Shown here: positions 8,713-16,449 of the stretch, in pieces
Position numbering within the stretch: the first letter of the stretch is position 1
How the letters are laid out: each line of letters starts with the position of its first letter
Source: an uncultured Halomonas sp.
Lineage (GTDB): Bacteria; Pseudomonadota; Gammaproteobacteria; Pseudomonadales; Halomonadaceae
Length of the DNA stretch: 64,000 bases
Assembly: GCF_947500835.1 (NCBI RefSeq)
Contig: NZ_CANMTQ010000003.1
Span: 124,001-188,000 of the forward strand
Direction: 5' to 3'
Translations under genes and position numbers: made by a program
Notes under the pieces: model-generated
The model's input: only the letters and a program-made list of their open reading frames with translations
Database searches by the model: none
Told to the model about the DNA's origin: nothing

Positions 8713-9658
8713 CGTGTCATTTCTGGAGCTTCTTAGCCGCTATGCGGCGGATAAGCACCTGCGTCCCAAAAGCGTCAGCACCTACACGGCGGTTGTGAGA
8801 CTATTCAGACGCTATCTAGGCTATGAGGCCTACCCCAGCATGGTCACTCGAAAGATGGTCATCGAGTGGAGAGTATCCATCATACGATCACAGAATCGAT
8901 CAGACGGCATAGGTGAGTCGAGCTGGAACAATTACGTGCGTCACCTCAAAGCGTTATATAATTTCGGTATCAAGCATCAGTTGATAGCTTGCTCTCAGAA
9001 CCCTTTCGATGAAGTATCTGTACGACAACCCAGAAAAAGCAAAAAATCTCTACAGCCGCTGCAAATACGCTATGCCAGAGAAGTGTTGGAAGTCTGTCGT
9101 AGATACGAAACGTGTTACGCCGAGCTTGCTAAGATTCATCCAGCCTGGTTCTGGCAGATCGTCATGGAGACCTTCTACTATACGGGTATACGCTTGAACC
9201 AGCTGCTGCATATCGAAGCCGGTGATATCAATTTGAAAAAGCGTGTTTTTCGGACTTCCGCAGTAGGATCAAAGACATATTCAGAAAGCATCCTTCCAAT
9301 ACCCGATGGGTTGTATCCTCATCTGCATGAATTAATTGTGGCAGCACATACCTCGGGTTTCAAAAGGCAAGATCAGTTGTTTAATGTTAATCGATTCAGT
9401 CATCGTCACAAGCGCATTACAATGGATACTTGGCAGGTTGAGGGATTCTTTCAGATTTTATCGAAGCTGACGGGCTACAGAATATCGCCGCACCGCTTCC
9501 GCCATTTCTTGGCGACCACCTTGATGGAGAGCCCCGAACGTAATATCCACGTCACTCAAAATATACTTAACCACACTGACATGCGTACTACGATGGAGTA
9601 CATCCATCCTGATGTGGAGTCTATGCGGAGAGCTCTCAACGCTAGACCTCCAGTATAG
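8705..9658 (+). CDS. Tyrosine recombinase / integrase
   Basis: A 317-residue site-specific recombinase. The N-terminal SAM-like DNA-binding domain spans about 1-90 (SVSTYTAVVRLFRRYLGY). The catalytic set is complete: R163 (TGIRLNQLL), K190, H263 and R266 (SPHRFRH), H290 (ILNHTDM) and the nucleophile Y299 (TTMEYIHP). GGAGGAG precedes the ATG, which overlaps the end of the relaxase gene, so the two are co-translated. This relaxase-integrase order is seen at one end of MobH-type ICEs. The tRNA-Thr fragment 1.4 kb downstream is the natural candidate for its att site. All catalytic residues are present, so it may still be active. Confidence 0.88.
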   Translation: MYDVSFLELLSRYAADKHLRPKSVSTYTAVVRLFRRYLGYEAYPSMVTRKMVIEWRVSIIRSQNRSDGIGESSWNNYVRHLKALYNFGIKHQLIACSQNPFDEVSVRQPRKSKKSLQPLQIRYAREVLEVCRRYETCYAELAKIHPAWFWQIVMETFYYTGIRLNQLLHIEAGDINLKKRVFRTSAVGSKTYSESILPIPDGLYPHLHELIVAAHTSGFKRQDQLFNVNRFSHRHKRITMDTWQVEGFFQILSKLTGYRISPHRFRHFLATTLMESPERNIHVTQNILNHTDMRTTMEYIHPDVESMRRALNARPPV

Positions 9659-9740
9659 CCACAAGTAATCGGGAATGATCAGCTACTCTAATGTAACTTA
9701 CGAAGGAACCGCTGAACAATTCGGTTCTAATCGGGGGCCG

Positions 9741-10856
9741 TTCAGGCTGACCAAAGCATCGTCTCATCAGTCATTAAATGACCACATGAAATGGTTTATT
9801 TTCCAGGCAGCAGGGTTCTTCAGCTGCCAAGTAAAAGTCAGATACACTAGCTCCGTCAGTATGGCCAGACATCTTCTCGCAAGCACCAAGTTGCTGAGGG
9901 CAAAGGGGGTGAACGGCTGCGCCTGATTCTTGGCCATCCCCTTGTAGCGCACCTTCCAGTAGCCGAAGAGGTTCTTGATGACATGAAACGGGTGCTCCAC
10001 CTTGGCACAAATACTGGCCTTGACCTTCTCGAATGCCAGCAGCAGCGTCTTCATGGGGCTGTCTTCCATCTTCTTGAGGGTGCCGCGCTTGACCGTGATG
10101 CAGCACCGGGGATCCGGGTCGTCCTGCTCTTCGTCCTGGTACTTGCCTATGCCGGTATAACCGGCATCGCCGTATACCCGTTTATCGTCATCCCGGACCA
10201 GATGGCCTGCCATGGTGACATCGGCCACGTTAGTCGAGGTGGCAGCGACACTATGGGTCAGGCCGGTGACCGCATCGACGCCGATATGGGCCTTCATGCC
10301 GAAATATCACTGGTTGCCCTTCTTGGTCTGCTTCATCTCCGGGTCGCGTTGCTTGGCCTGGTTCTTGGTCGAGGGCGCGGCCGCCACGATGGTGGTGTCA
10401 ACGACGCTACCCTCGCGCATGAACAGGCCCTGTTCGGCCAGGCCGACGTTGATCCCCTCGAAGATCCGCTGGGTCAGGGCATGCTTCTCCAGCAAATGGC
10501 GGAAACGCAGCAGCGTAGTTGCGTCCGGCAAGCTCTCGATGGCCAGGTCGAGTCCGATCAAGTCGCGTATGGCCTGGCTGTCATAGATGGCATCCTCCAG
10601 CGCTTCGTCGGCAAGCGCATACCACGGTTGAAAGAAGTAGATCCGCAGCATGCGTTCCAGGCCAATCGGCGGTCAGCCCCGCTTGCCCGCTGAATTCGGA
10701 TAGTAAGATGGCGACAGTGCGTCGATCAGTCGTTGCCGTGGTGCCAGGGCATCCATCTGGGACTGGAGCCTCCCTCGACGGGTAACCTTTTTTGTTCTGG
10801 TGCTCAGCCTGTTCGAACGAGATCTGCTTCAACGGGAGGTTTGGTCAGACTGTGAC
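9741..10856. mobile_element. Decayed IS5-family insertion sequence
   Basis: About 1.1 kb around a dead IS5-type transposase gene. Candidate terminal inverted repeats share CTGACCAAA (9747-9755) with its complement at 10840-10848, in a longer imperfect match (GTTCAGGCTGACCAAA on the left, GTCACAGTCTGACCAAA on the right when reversed). The exact outer ends and a target duplication could not be fixed by eye. It sits between the integrase and the tRNA-Thr fragment, so it entered the end region of the older element. Confidence 0.6.
9767..10832 (-). pseudogene. IS5-family transposase, multiply broken
   Basis: Reading on the minus strand from a TTG at 10832 (ACCTCCCG upstream) gives MKQISFEQAEHQNKK, the usual start of IS5-type DDE transposases, then three lesions. 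There is an extra A in the A-run after the first 14 codons (frameshift), a CGA-to-TGA change in the GKRG(R)PPIGLERML region, and a TGG-to-TGA change at 10307-10309 in GNQ(W)YFGMKAH. The DDE parts remain readable: SVVDTTIVAAAPSTKN (first Asp), VYGDAGYTG (second Asp), and AKVEHPFHVIK / YKGMAKN near the C-terminus. The last residues after LTELVYLTFTW do not match the family ending, so the 3' end may also be altered. It cannot make a full transposase. Confidence 0.85.
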
Positions 10857-10862
10857 AGGGAA

Positions 10863-11074
10863 GGTCAGATTCTACCCCGCCGATGCCGATCAGGTAGCTG
10901 CGGCGGGATTTATACAGCGTTTTCCCCAAAACCTAAGAATTGACATTTTTGTCTGGGTTGACCATGCTTAGAGAAGCCAGTGCAGTGCGGACAGGAATTA
11001 TCCAGGTGTTTGACTTTGATAAAGCGTATTCTTTATTAGCTTGTCTCAATAGGTGTGGTGCATTACAACACTTT
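10863..11074. other. Gene-free end region of the mobile remnant
   Basis: No gene is visible here. The stretch holds an inverted repeat (CCCGCCG at 10876-10882 with CGGCGGG at 10901-10907) and a TTGACA-like box near 10941 without a matched -10. It ends where sequence identity to a tRNA begins, so it is probably the terminal, noncoding part of the integrated element. Confidence 0.4.
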
Positions 11075-11128
11075 AGCAACTGACTTGTAATCAGTAGGTC
11101 CCGGGTTCGACTCCTGGTGCCAGCACCA
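11075..11128 (+). other. 3' fragment of tRNA-Thr(UGU), probable attachment site (att)
   Basis: From AGCAACTGACTTGTAATCAG through the T arm (CCGGGTTCGACTCCTGG) and TGCCAGC-A-CCA this is the 3' two thirds of a tRNA-Thr with anticodon TGT, including the encoded CCA. The 5' acceptor strand that should pair with TGCCAGC (GCTGGCA) and the D arm are missing; unrelated sequence (GGTGCATTACAACACTTT) stands there instead. A tRNA gene replaced exactly upstream of the anticodon stem, beside a tyrosine recombinase, is the classic picture of an ICE or island att site. Confidence 0.8.
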
Positions 11129-11165
11129 CAACGAAGTTGGCAAGATCAAGCGTTTTGTTATTCGA

Positions 11166-11190
11166 AAGTCGCCTAAAAGGCGGCTTTTTT
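11166..11190 (+). terminator. Rho-independent terminator behind the tRNA-Thr fragment
   Basis: AAGTCGCCT (11166-11174), loop AAA, AGGCGGCTT (11178-11186) and a run of T to 11190. The 9-bp stem has one G-T wobble. It is placed 38 bp after the CCA end of the tRNA fragment and is most likely the native terminator of the original tRNA gene. Confidence 0.85.
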
Positions 11191-11226
11191 GTTGTTTATG
11201 AAAAACGCTACGTATGTACTTCGTCG

Positions 11227-11260
11227 CTTCTCATGCTTCTCATGCTTCTCATGCTTCTCA
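11227..11260 (+). repeat. 9-bp tandem repeat, 3.8 copies of CTTCTCATG
   Basis: Three perfect copies of CTTCTCATG (11227-11235, 11236-11244, 11245-11253) and a seven-base partial copy. The unit length is a multiple of three, so copy changes would not shift a frame. No real gene covers it; the small gene at 11338-11595 lies downstream on the other strand. Confidence 0.9.
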
Positions 11261-11337
11261 CCGACACAACGCCTTCAGCGCGACTGTTCAGATCAGATGC
11301 CATCCGGCTACCCGTTAGCCAGTCGAAGAAAGCGGCA

Positions 11338-11595
11338 TCATATTACTTTCGTCATGGCGATCTTACGTTTGACCTTGATGAGCGTTCGCGTGGCTTTGCT
11401 ACTGCGGCGAGTAGGTTTCTTGCCATTGCAGCTTGTCTTGGCAGTGAGCTGGCTTTCAGCTTCGATAAGTCGGCGCTTTGCACTGGCAAGAAACATAGCA
11501 AGTTCATCACGCTCGCGGCGTGTCCGGGCGATCTCGATCTGTAGGCGGTGTACCGTGTCGTTCAGACGCGCAATCTCTTGCTCGTAAAAGCTCAT
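11338..11595 (-). CDS. Small coiled-coil hypothetical protein
   Basis: An 85-residue protein with a strong ribosome site (GGAGG nine bases before the ATG at 11595). The first 50 residues (MSFYEQEIARLNDTVHRLQ...) have regular heptad-like spacing of Leu/Ile with Glu and Arg, so a coiled coil is likely. The tail is very basic (GKKPTRRSSKATR, then IKVKRKIA), which could bind nucleic acid. I recognise no family. Normal composition and the good ribosome site make it more believable than the overlapping plus-strand frames. Confidence 0.55.
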   Translation of the reverse strand: MSFYEQEIARLNDTVHRLQIEIARTRRERDELAMFLASAKRRLIEAESQLTAKTSCNGKKPTRRSSKATRTLIKVKRKIAMTKVI

Positions 11596-12014
11596 CTTGC
11601 GCCTCCAAACCGATGACTAAAGACAGCACGCCCTTTCGATAGACGTAGCAATGATCGATTCTCTGATCTCAAGGCTATGATACCCATGCTTCGCTTCCTT
11701 CAAGAGTCGTATTCTTATTTGGCCAAGGTCGAACCTAGGGCGTATGACGAGCCGCACCAAGTTTGGTTCGTTCCACATAAGCGCCATTTTCTGGCTTCTG
11801 TATAAAATCTGGTAATGCTCGACCCGGGCTCATCATAGCGATTCAATGCTCAATACCAGTCAACGCTAATGCAGTATTTTCACAATGTGTGACGATTCGG
11901 CCTCAATGGCGTTCCGTGCGAATTCTCATCCTCCAAAACGCCCAATGCATCGCATCGAGCGTTCCGATACCTATTGGTCCTGAAGCCGGTTACCCAGTAG
12001 CGAGCCCTCTCTTG
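11596..12014. other. Gene-free stretch upstream of the usp promoter
   Basis: About 420 bp in which I see no convincing gene, RNA or repeat. Short frames here lack ribosome sites and have shadow-like composition. The only clear signal is the FNR-type site at its right edge. Confidence 0.5.
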
Positions 12015-12055
12015 TTGATCCAGATCAAGAAGCTTTCTTTGAATTACGCTAGATT
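12015..12055 (+). promoter_or_regulatory. FNR/ANR-type operator and promoter for the universal stress protein
   Basis: TTGAT-CCAG-ATCAA (12015-12028) is an exact match to the FNR/ANR consensus TTGAT-N4-ATCAA. A -10-like TAGATT lies at 12050-12055, placing the transcription start near 12062-12063, so the site is centred at about -41.5. That is the standard class II activation geometry. The usp start codon follows at 12105. The pattern predicts induction at low oxygen. Confidence 0.78.
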
Positions 12056-12104
12056 GAACGGTGAAGGACTCGCGATTGTTTATTTTGATTGACCTGGAGG
12101 CACT

Positions 12105-12539
12105 ATGTACAAGTCGATTCTTGTTCCCATCGATGGCTCAACTCAATCCCACAAAGCGCTGACACTGGCCACCAATCTGCTCGATCCTGAGCAAGGCATG
12201 CTCTACATCCTCAGTGTTCAGGAAGCGCCCCTTGCCAAGGATGCACTTGGACGTTCCGCGGGCGTTCCAGCCACTAATGCCGAAGCACTCGTGCAAGAAT
12301 CTGGGCAGGCGCTCATCGAGCAGGCGTGCCAAGCCGCAAAGGTCGAAAACGAACGCGTGAAGCCCATCGTGCGTGCTGGCCAACCCGCCACCAGTATTAT
12401 TGCCGAGGCCAAGCAACTTGACGTCGACGCCATCGTCATGGGAAGTCGTGGTAACAGCAATATAAAAAGTCTGGTGATAGGCAGTGTTTCTCACCGGGTG
12501 CTGCATGTTGCAACCTGTGCCGTAGTCATCGTGCGTTAG
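12105..12539 (+). CDS. Universal stress protein, UspA family
   Basis: A 144-residue single Usp domain. The N-terminus MYKSILVPIDGSTQSHKAL is typical, and the ATP-binding signature G-2x-G-9x-GS is present (MGSRGNSNIKSLVIGS) before VSHRVLHVATCAVVIVR, so it belongs to the ATP-binding Usp branch. GGAGG precedes the ATG. It is a single-gene unit between an FNR-type promoter and a terminator. Such proteins support survival under oxygen or energy limitation; the direct role here is unknown. Confidence 0.92.
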   Translation: MYKSILVPIDGSTQSHKALTLATNLLDPEQGMLYILSVQEAPLAKDALGRSAGVPATNAEALVQESGQALIEQACQAAKVENERVKPIVRAGQPATSIIAEAKQLDVDAIVMGSRGNSNIKSLVIGSVSHRVLHVATCAVVIVR

Positions 12540-12564
12540 GCGATATGCATAAAGCGCCTGCTAG

Positions 12565-12590
12565 AGAGCATCATGTCCGGATGCTCTTTT
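12565..12590 (+). terminator. Rho-independent terminator of usp
   Basis: AGAGCATC (12565-12572) pairs with GATGCTCT (12580-12587), loop of seven, followed by TTTT and CCCATTTC. It lies 26 bp after the usp stop. The T-run is short. Confidence 0.7.
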
Positions 12591-12771
12591 CCCATTTCTC
12601 TTGAAGCAGAAGCTGCTGATCGATATTTGACGTCCTATGGGTTCCCACCCATAGTTTGATTGCGCCCAGTGAAAACCCTATACATCGGCCTCTTGTCACA
12701 GCGACGCACCTTCGATGTGGTCCTCCGTCCATCGACGGGGATATGTTTCCCCAGGCCAGGACAACAGCAAA

Positions 12772-14139
12772 ATGCGTGATTACCGGCGCTCCGACGGCGA
12801 GACTCTGTATTGGCCCCTGGGGCCCTTCAAACTGCGCTTGCCTTTTCTGCACTATCGCTTCGAATGGCCCGACTATTTTCAGGGCTTGCTCATGTGTGCG
12901 GTAGATCTGGCCGCCATTCCACTGATGACGGAACTTCTAGGGATGCCCTTCGAGGCGGCGCTAGCGGTCGTGCTACTCAACGGGTTTCTTTACCTCACTC
13001 ACCACTTGCTGGGCGATCCCGTGGTGCCAGGCTGGATCACTCCGGCCATTCCGCTATTGATCGCCTACTGCGGGACCTTTCCGGAAGGGCCCGATCGTGT
13101 TCATGCATTGATCGCCTTTCAGTTATTACTTGGGCTGTTCTGTATCGTGCTGGGCTTGTCGGGTCTGTCCAGGCGGGTAGTCAGTCTGGTGCCGCCCGCC
13201 ATCAAGGCGGGCATCATCATGGGCGCCGGTATTGCTGCAGTGATTGCCGTTTTTGAAGTGGGTGGACGCTTCGAGAGTTTCCCATGGACTATTTCGATCG
13301 CCATTGGTATCGCCTTCTATCTCATCTTCTCCCGACATTTCAACACGCTGAAAACGCGCAACACGTTCTGGGCCACCCTGGGCAAGCTGGGTATCTTTCC
13401 TATCATCGCCCTGGCGATCGTCCTGGCTCCGCTGTTCGGTGAAGCGCCCTGGCCGACCATCGAATGGGGTATCACCTCGCCGGACTTCGTGACCCTATGG
13501 ACCGAATACACTGTATTCGGGTTGGGATTGCCCTCTCCCGGCATGTTCCTGCAGGCCATCCCGACAGTGCTGGCGGCCTATATCGTGCTGTTCGGAGATG
13601 TGCTGCAGGGCAAGGCGCTGTTGCGCGAAGCGGACGAGAGTCGTCCGGATGAGGACGTGGACTACAATCCTGACCGCGCCCACATGATATTTGGCGGGCG
13701 CAACGCCACCATGAGTATCATCGGGCCGGATGTGGCCATGTGCGGCCCGCTATGGGCGGCCATGCACGTGGTGATCGTCGAGCGCTTCAAGGAAGGACGC
13801 AAGGCCATGGACTCGATCTTCGGCGGTGCCGGTTCCTTCCGCTGGGGCACGAATACCGGACTGCTTCTAATGCCCATTGTCAGCCTGGTGGAACCGATTC
13901 TCGGGATCGCATTAGCCCTGACTCTGCTGATTCAGGGCTATGTGAGCGTGAGGATCGGGATCATGCAGGCACGCAGCCAGCGTGACCTGGGCATTGCTGG
14001 GGTTACCGCGGCAGTACTTGCGGCGCAAGGTGCTACCTGGGCATTTGCCGTGGGCGTGGGCCTCTGCCTGTTGATATATGGTCGCCAGTTCTTTGGTGGT
14101 GAAAACGACGAGACGTTTACCAAGGACGCCGATCACTGA
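12772..14139 (+). CDS. Polytopic membrane permease, NCS2/SulP-like
   Basis: 455 residues from the ATG at 12772; an upstream GTG-type start would add a poorly conserved-looking leader. The protein has about eleven to twelve hydrophobic segments. Early motifs such as GDPVVPGWITPAIPLLIAYC and PPAIKAGIIMGAGIAAV resemble the half-helix regions of xanthine/uracil (NCS2) and SulP-fold transporters, and IFGGAGSFRWGTNTG lies in the second half. The family assignment is tentative and the substrate unknown. The zinc alcohol dehydrogenase gene starts 48 bp downstream on the same strand, so they may be co-transcribed and the substrate could be linked to that enzyme. Confidence 0.55.
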   Translation: MRDYRRSDGETLYWPLGPFKLRLPFLHYRFEWPDYFQGLLMCAVDLAAIPLMTELLGMPFEAALAVVLLNGFLYLTHHLLGDPVVPGWITPAIPLLIAYCGTFPEGPDRVHALIAFQLLLGLFCIVLGLSGLSRRVVSLVPPAIKAGIIMGAGIAAVIAVFEVGGRFESFPWTISIAIGIAFYLIFSRHFNTLKTRNTFWATLGKLGIFPIIALAIVLAPLFGEAPWPTIEWGITSPDFVTLWTEYTVFGLGLPSPGMFLQAIPTVLAAYIVLFGDVLQGKALLREADESRPDEDVDYNPDRAHMIFGGRNATMSIIGPDVAMCGPLWAAMHVVIVERFKEGRKAMDSIFGGAGSFRWGTNTGLLLMPIVSLVEPILGIALALTLLIQGYVSVRIGIMQARSQRDLGIAGVTAAVLAAQGATWAFAVGVGLCLLIYGRQFFGGENDETFTKDADH

Positions 14140-14187
14140 ACATGGCCAAAATCAAAGCAGAAACCAGAAGCGACAGGAGACATTGTC

Positions 14188-15315
14188 ATGAAAACCCGTG
14201 CGGCGGTACTCAGAGAAATGGGCGCTCAAACGCCCTACAAGGACTCTCAGCCCCTGAAGATCGAGGAGGTAGAACTCGACGCACCAGGCAGCGGTGAGAT
14301 TCTGGTGCGTGTCCATGCGGCGGGACTTTGTCACTCGGACCTGTCGGTCATCGATGGCAATCGGCCCCGGCCACTTCCCATGGCGCTGGGGCACGAGGCC
14401 GCCGGTGAGATCGTCGAGGTCGGGCCAGGGGTCAGCGATCTGGCGGTAGGTGATCATGTCGTATTCTCCTTCGTGCCCAGCTGCGGCACTTGCGATTACT
14501 GTCTTGCGGGGCGTGCAGCACTCTGTGCCCCTGGCGCCAAGGCCAACAATGAAGGTGTACTGCTGAGCGGTGATCATCGTTTGCACCGAGGCAACGAGAC
14601 GATCAATCATCATCTGGGCGTTTCTGGCTTTGCCGAACATGTAGTGACCTCACGCCGCTCTGCGGTCAAGATCGACAAGAATTTGCCCTTTGATATTGCC
14701 GCGGTATTTGGCTGTGCCGTGCTTACCGGTGTAGGCGCTGTCGTGCATACCGCGAAGCTGCGGGCCGGTCAGTCCGTGCTGGTGGTAGGGCTTGGTGGCG
14801 TAGGTTTGTCTGCCGTCCTGGGAGCCATCGCTGGCGGCGCTCGCCAGGTCATTGCAGCAGACATCGCCCAGGACAAGCTGGATATGGCAAAACAGCTTGG
14901 GGCCACCCATGTCGTCAACTCCGGCGATGACGATGCTGTGGAGAAGGTGCACTCATTCAGCGGAGGAGGTGTGGATATTGCGGCGGAGTTCGCCGGCGTA
15001 GCGCCAGCACTGGAGTTTGCGTTGGCCGCTACGGGTAAAGGAGGGACGACCGTTACCGCAGGGTTGCCGCATCCCGATGTGCGCCTGGAACTCAGCCCCA
15101 CCAAGATGGTGGCGGAAGAGCGCTGTTTCATGGGCTCCTATCTGGGAGGGCACGTTCCTGCGCTGGATATCCCGGAATATGTAGCGCTGTACATGGCGGG
15201 TCGCCTGCCGGTGGATAAGCTGCTCACCCATCGCATCAAGCTCGATGACATCAATGAAGGATTCGACCGTCTCGCAAGTGGAGAAGCGATCAGGCAAGTA
15301 ATCCTGTTCGATTAG
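14188..15315 (+). CDS. Zinc-dependent alcohol dehydrogenase (medium-chain MDR family)
   Basis: A 375-residue MDR enzyme. Catalytic zinc ligands: C48 (GLCHSDLS) and H69-E70 (GHEAAGEI). Structural zinc: C99, C102, C105 and C113 ([15 protein letters not shown]). The NAD-binding glycine motif is [12 protein letters not shown] with an acidic residue after the second strand (AADIAQDKL), pointing to NAD. Overall it is like class III/long-chain ADHs of the AdhB/AdhC group. GGAGA precedes the ATG. It converts alcohols and aldehydes in the cytoplasm; the substrate is not readable. It sits between the permease gene and the acetyltransferase gene (28 bp gap). Confidence 0.88.
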   Translation: MKTRAAVLREMGAQTPYKDSQPLKIEEVELDAPGSGEILVRVHAAGLCHSDLSVIDGNRPRPLPMALGHEAAGEIVEVGPGVSDLAVGDHVVFSFVPSCGTCDYCLAGRAALCAPGAKANNEGVLLSGDHRLHRGNETINHHLGVSGFAEHVVTSRRSAVKIDKNLPFDIAAVFGCAVLTGVGAVVHTAKLRAGQSVLVVGLGGVGLSAVLGAIAGGARQVIAADIAQDKLDMAKQLGATHVVNSGDDDAVEKVHSFSGGGVDIAAEFAGVAPALEFALAATGKGGTTVTAGLPHPDVRLELSPTKMVAEERCFMGSYLGGHVPALDIPEYVALYMAGRLPVDKLLTHRIKLDDINEGFDRLASGEAIRQVILFD

Positions 15316-15343
15316 TGTTTCAAGACGAGAAAACGGGCACAGC

Positions 15344-15904
15344 ATGACCGAAAAAGAGAAGATGCTCGCAGGCGCGCTTTATGATACGGGCGACGAAGAG
15401 CTGGTGAGAGACAGCAATCGTGCACAGCTGTTCGCACATCGCTACAACCAGACCACGGTGGAAGATCGCGGTCTGCGGCGAGAGCTGCTTGAGGCATGTC
15501 TGGGGAGTTTCGGCACACGTAGCGTCATCAGACCGCCTTTTTTCATCGACTATGGGTACAACCTCTTCATTGGCGATGGCGTGTTCCTGAACTACGGCTG
15601 CGTACTGCTCGACGTTTGCGCCATTCGCATCGGCGACAAGACACAGATCGGCCCCGGTGTGCAGATCTATGCGGCGGATCATCCTCGGGACGCGGCCAGT
15701 CGCGACAAGGGGCTGGAGTGCGGGTGCCCTGTGGCTATCGGCCGAAATACCTGGATTGGCGGCCATGCGATCATCTTACCCGGCGTTACGATAGGAGACG
15801 ATGCCATCATAGGCGCTGGCAGTGTTGTCACGCGAGATGTTCTTGCAGGCACCACGGTTGCGGGTAATCCTGCCAAACTGCATAAAAAAACTGCGATAAA
15901 GTGA
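15344..15904 (+). CDS. Sugar O-acetyltransferase, maltose acetyltransferase / NodL family
   Basis: A 186-residue left-handed beta-helix acyltransferase. It begins [20 protein letters not shown], the Mac N-terminal domain that defines the Maa/NodL/LacA group, and continues with hexapeptide repeats ([37 protein letters not shown], with the catalytic H of AADHP, then [30 protein letters not shown]). It transfers acetyl from acetyl-CoA to a sugar hydroxyl. It lies 28 bp behind the alcohol dehydrogenase gene on the same strand and may be co-transcribed with it, though no functional link is obvious. Confidence 0.9.
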   Translation: MTEKEKMLAGALYDTGDEELVRDSNRAQLFAHRYNQTTVEDRGLRRELLEACLGSFGTRSVIRPPFFIDYGYNLFIGDGVFLNYGCVLLDVCAIRIGDKTQIGPGVQIYAADHPRDAASRDKGLECGCPVAIGRNTWIGGHAIILPGVTIGDDAIIGAGSVVTRDVLAGTTVAGNPAKLHKKTAIK

Positions 15905-16054
15905 ATTTGGCCAACATTTTTTTGCATTGTTTTACATTCCTGGTGCAATTTCCTGATCAGAGGCGAAGCCTTGTCATGGCATGGTTTGCTAGACTACCCA
16001 TGCTCGCCATGACAAATGGCATTGACCAGCAGACATTACGGAGATCTGGTAGGA

Positions 16055-16222
16055 ATGACTGAGCTTGAGTTGGAAGAGGCGCGTCTTGCGGATTGTGATG
16101 CCGAAGCATATCTGAGGTTAGCAAACGCCATGAAAGAGGCGGGCATTGCTTCCGTGACGCCTGGTTATTTGTGCAAGCTCGCCGAAAAGATACGCAGTGA
16201 AAATTCAGAAGGTAGTGATTGA
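16055..16222 (+). CDS. Small hypothetical protein
   Basis: A 55-residue frame from the ATG at 16055 (MTELELEEARLADCDAEAYL), acidic and probably helical. GGAG lies about a dozen bases upstream; an earlier in-frame ATG at 16016 would add 13 residues. I recognise no family. Composition is normal and the frame ends just before the tRNA-Thr gene. Confidence 0.45.
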   Translation: MTELELEEARLADCDAEAYLRLANAMKEAGIASVTPGYLCKLAEKIRSENSEGSD

Positions 16223-16272
16223 TCTTTCTTCCGTATTTTTGAACCGGTTTGTTTCCCACTTTTGCTGGGCAT

Positions 16273-16349
16273 GCCGGCGTAGCTCAGTCTGGTAGAGCAA
16301 CGCACTCGTAATGCGTAGGTCGGTGGTTCGAGTCCACTCGCCGGCACCA
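16273..16349 (+). tRNA. tRNA-Thr (anticodon CGT)
   Basis: 77 bases with all arms: acceptor GCCGGCG pairing with CGCCGGC, D arm GCTC...GAGC, anticodon stem CGCAC/GTGCG-type around CTCGTAA (anticodon CGT), T arm GGTGG-TTCGAGT-CCACT-type, and encoded CCA. It is intact, unlike the tRNA-Thr(UGU) fragment at 11075, and shows no sign of an integrated element. Confidence 0.95.
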
Positions 16350-16449
16350 CTCACCCGGGAGCTTGTAAAATAGCTTTCTAGTTCTCTGGGATTCCCCCGG
16401 TTTGGTCGTCGATAAACTCGGAAGTCATCGGGTTTATTATAGCGGTCGC

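Noticed and set aside
11051..11128. A complete tRNA-Thr(UGU) gene
   Set aside because: The sequence before the anticodon stem cannot form the acceptor or D stems; only the 3' part is present.
11189..11587. Plus-strand frame containing the 9-bp repeat (SCFSCFS repeats)
   Set aside because: It begins inside the terminator, has no ribosome site, and is opposite a better supported small gene with a strong one.
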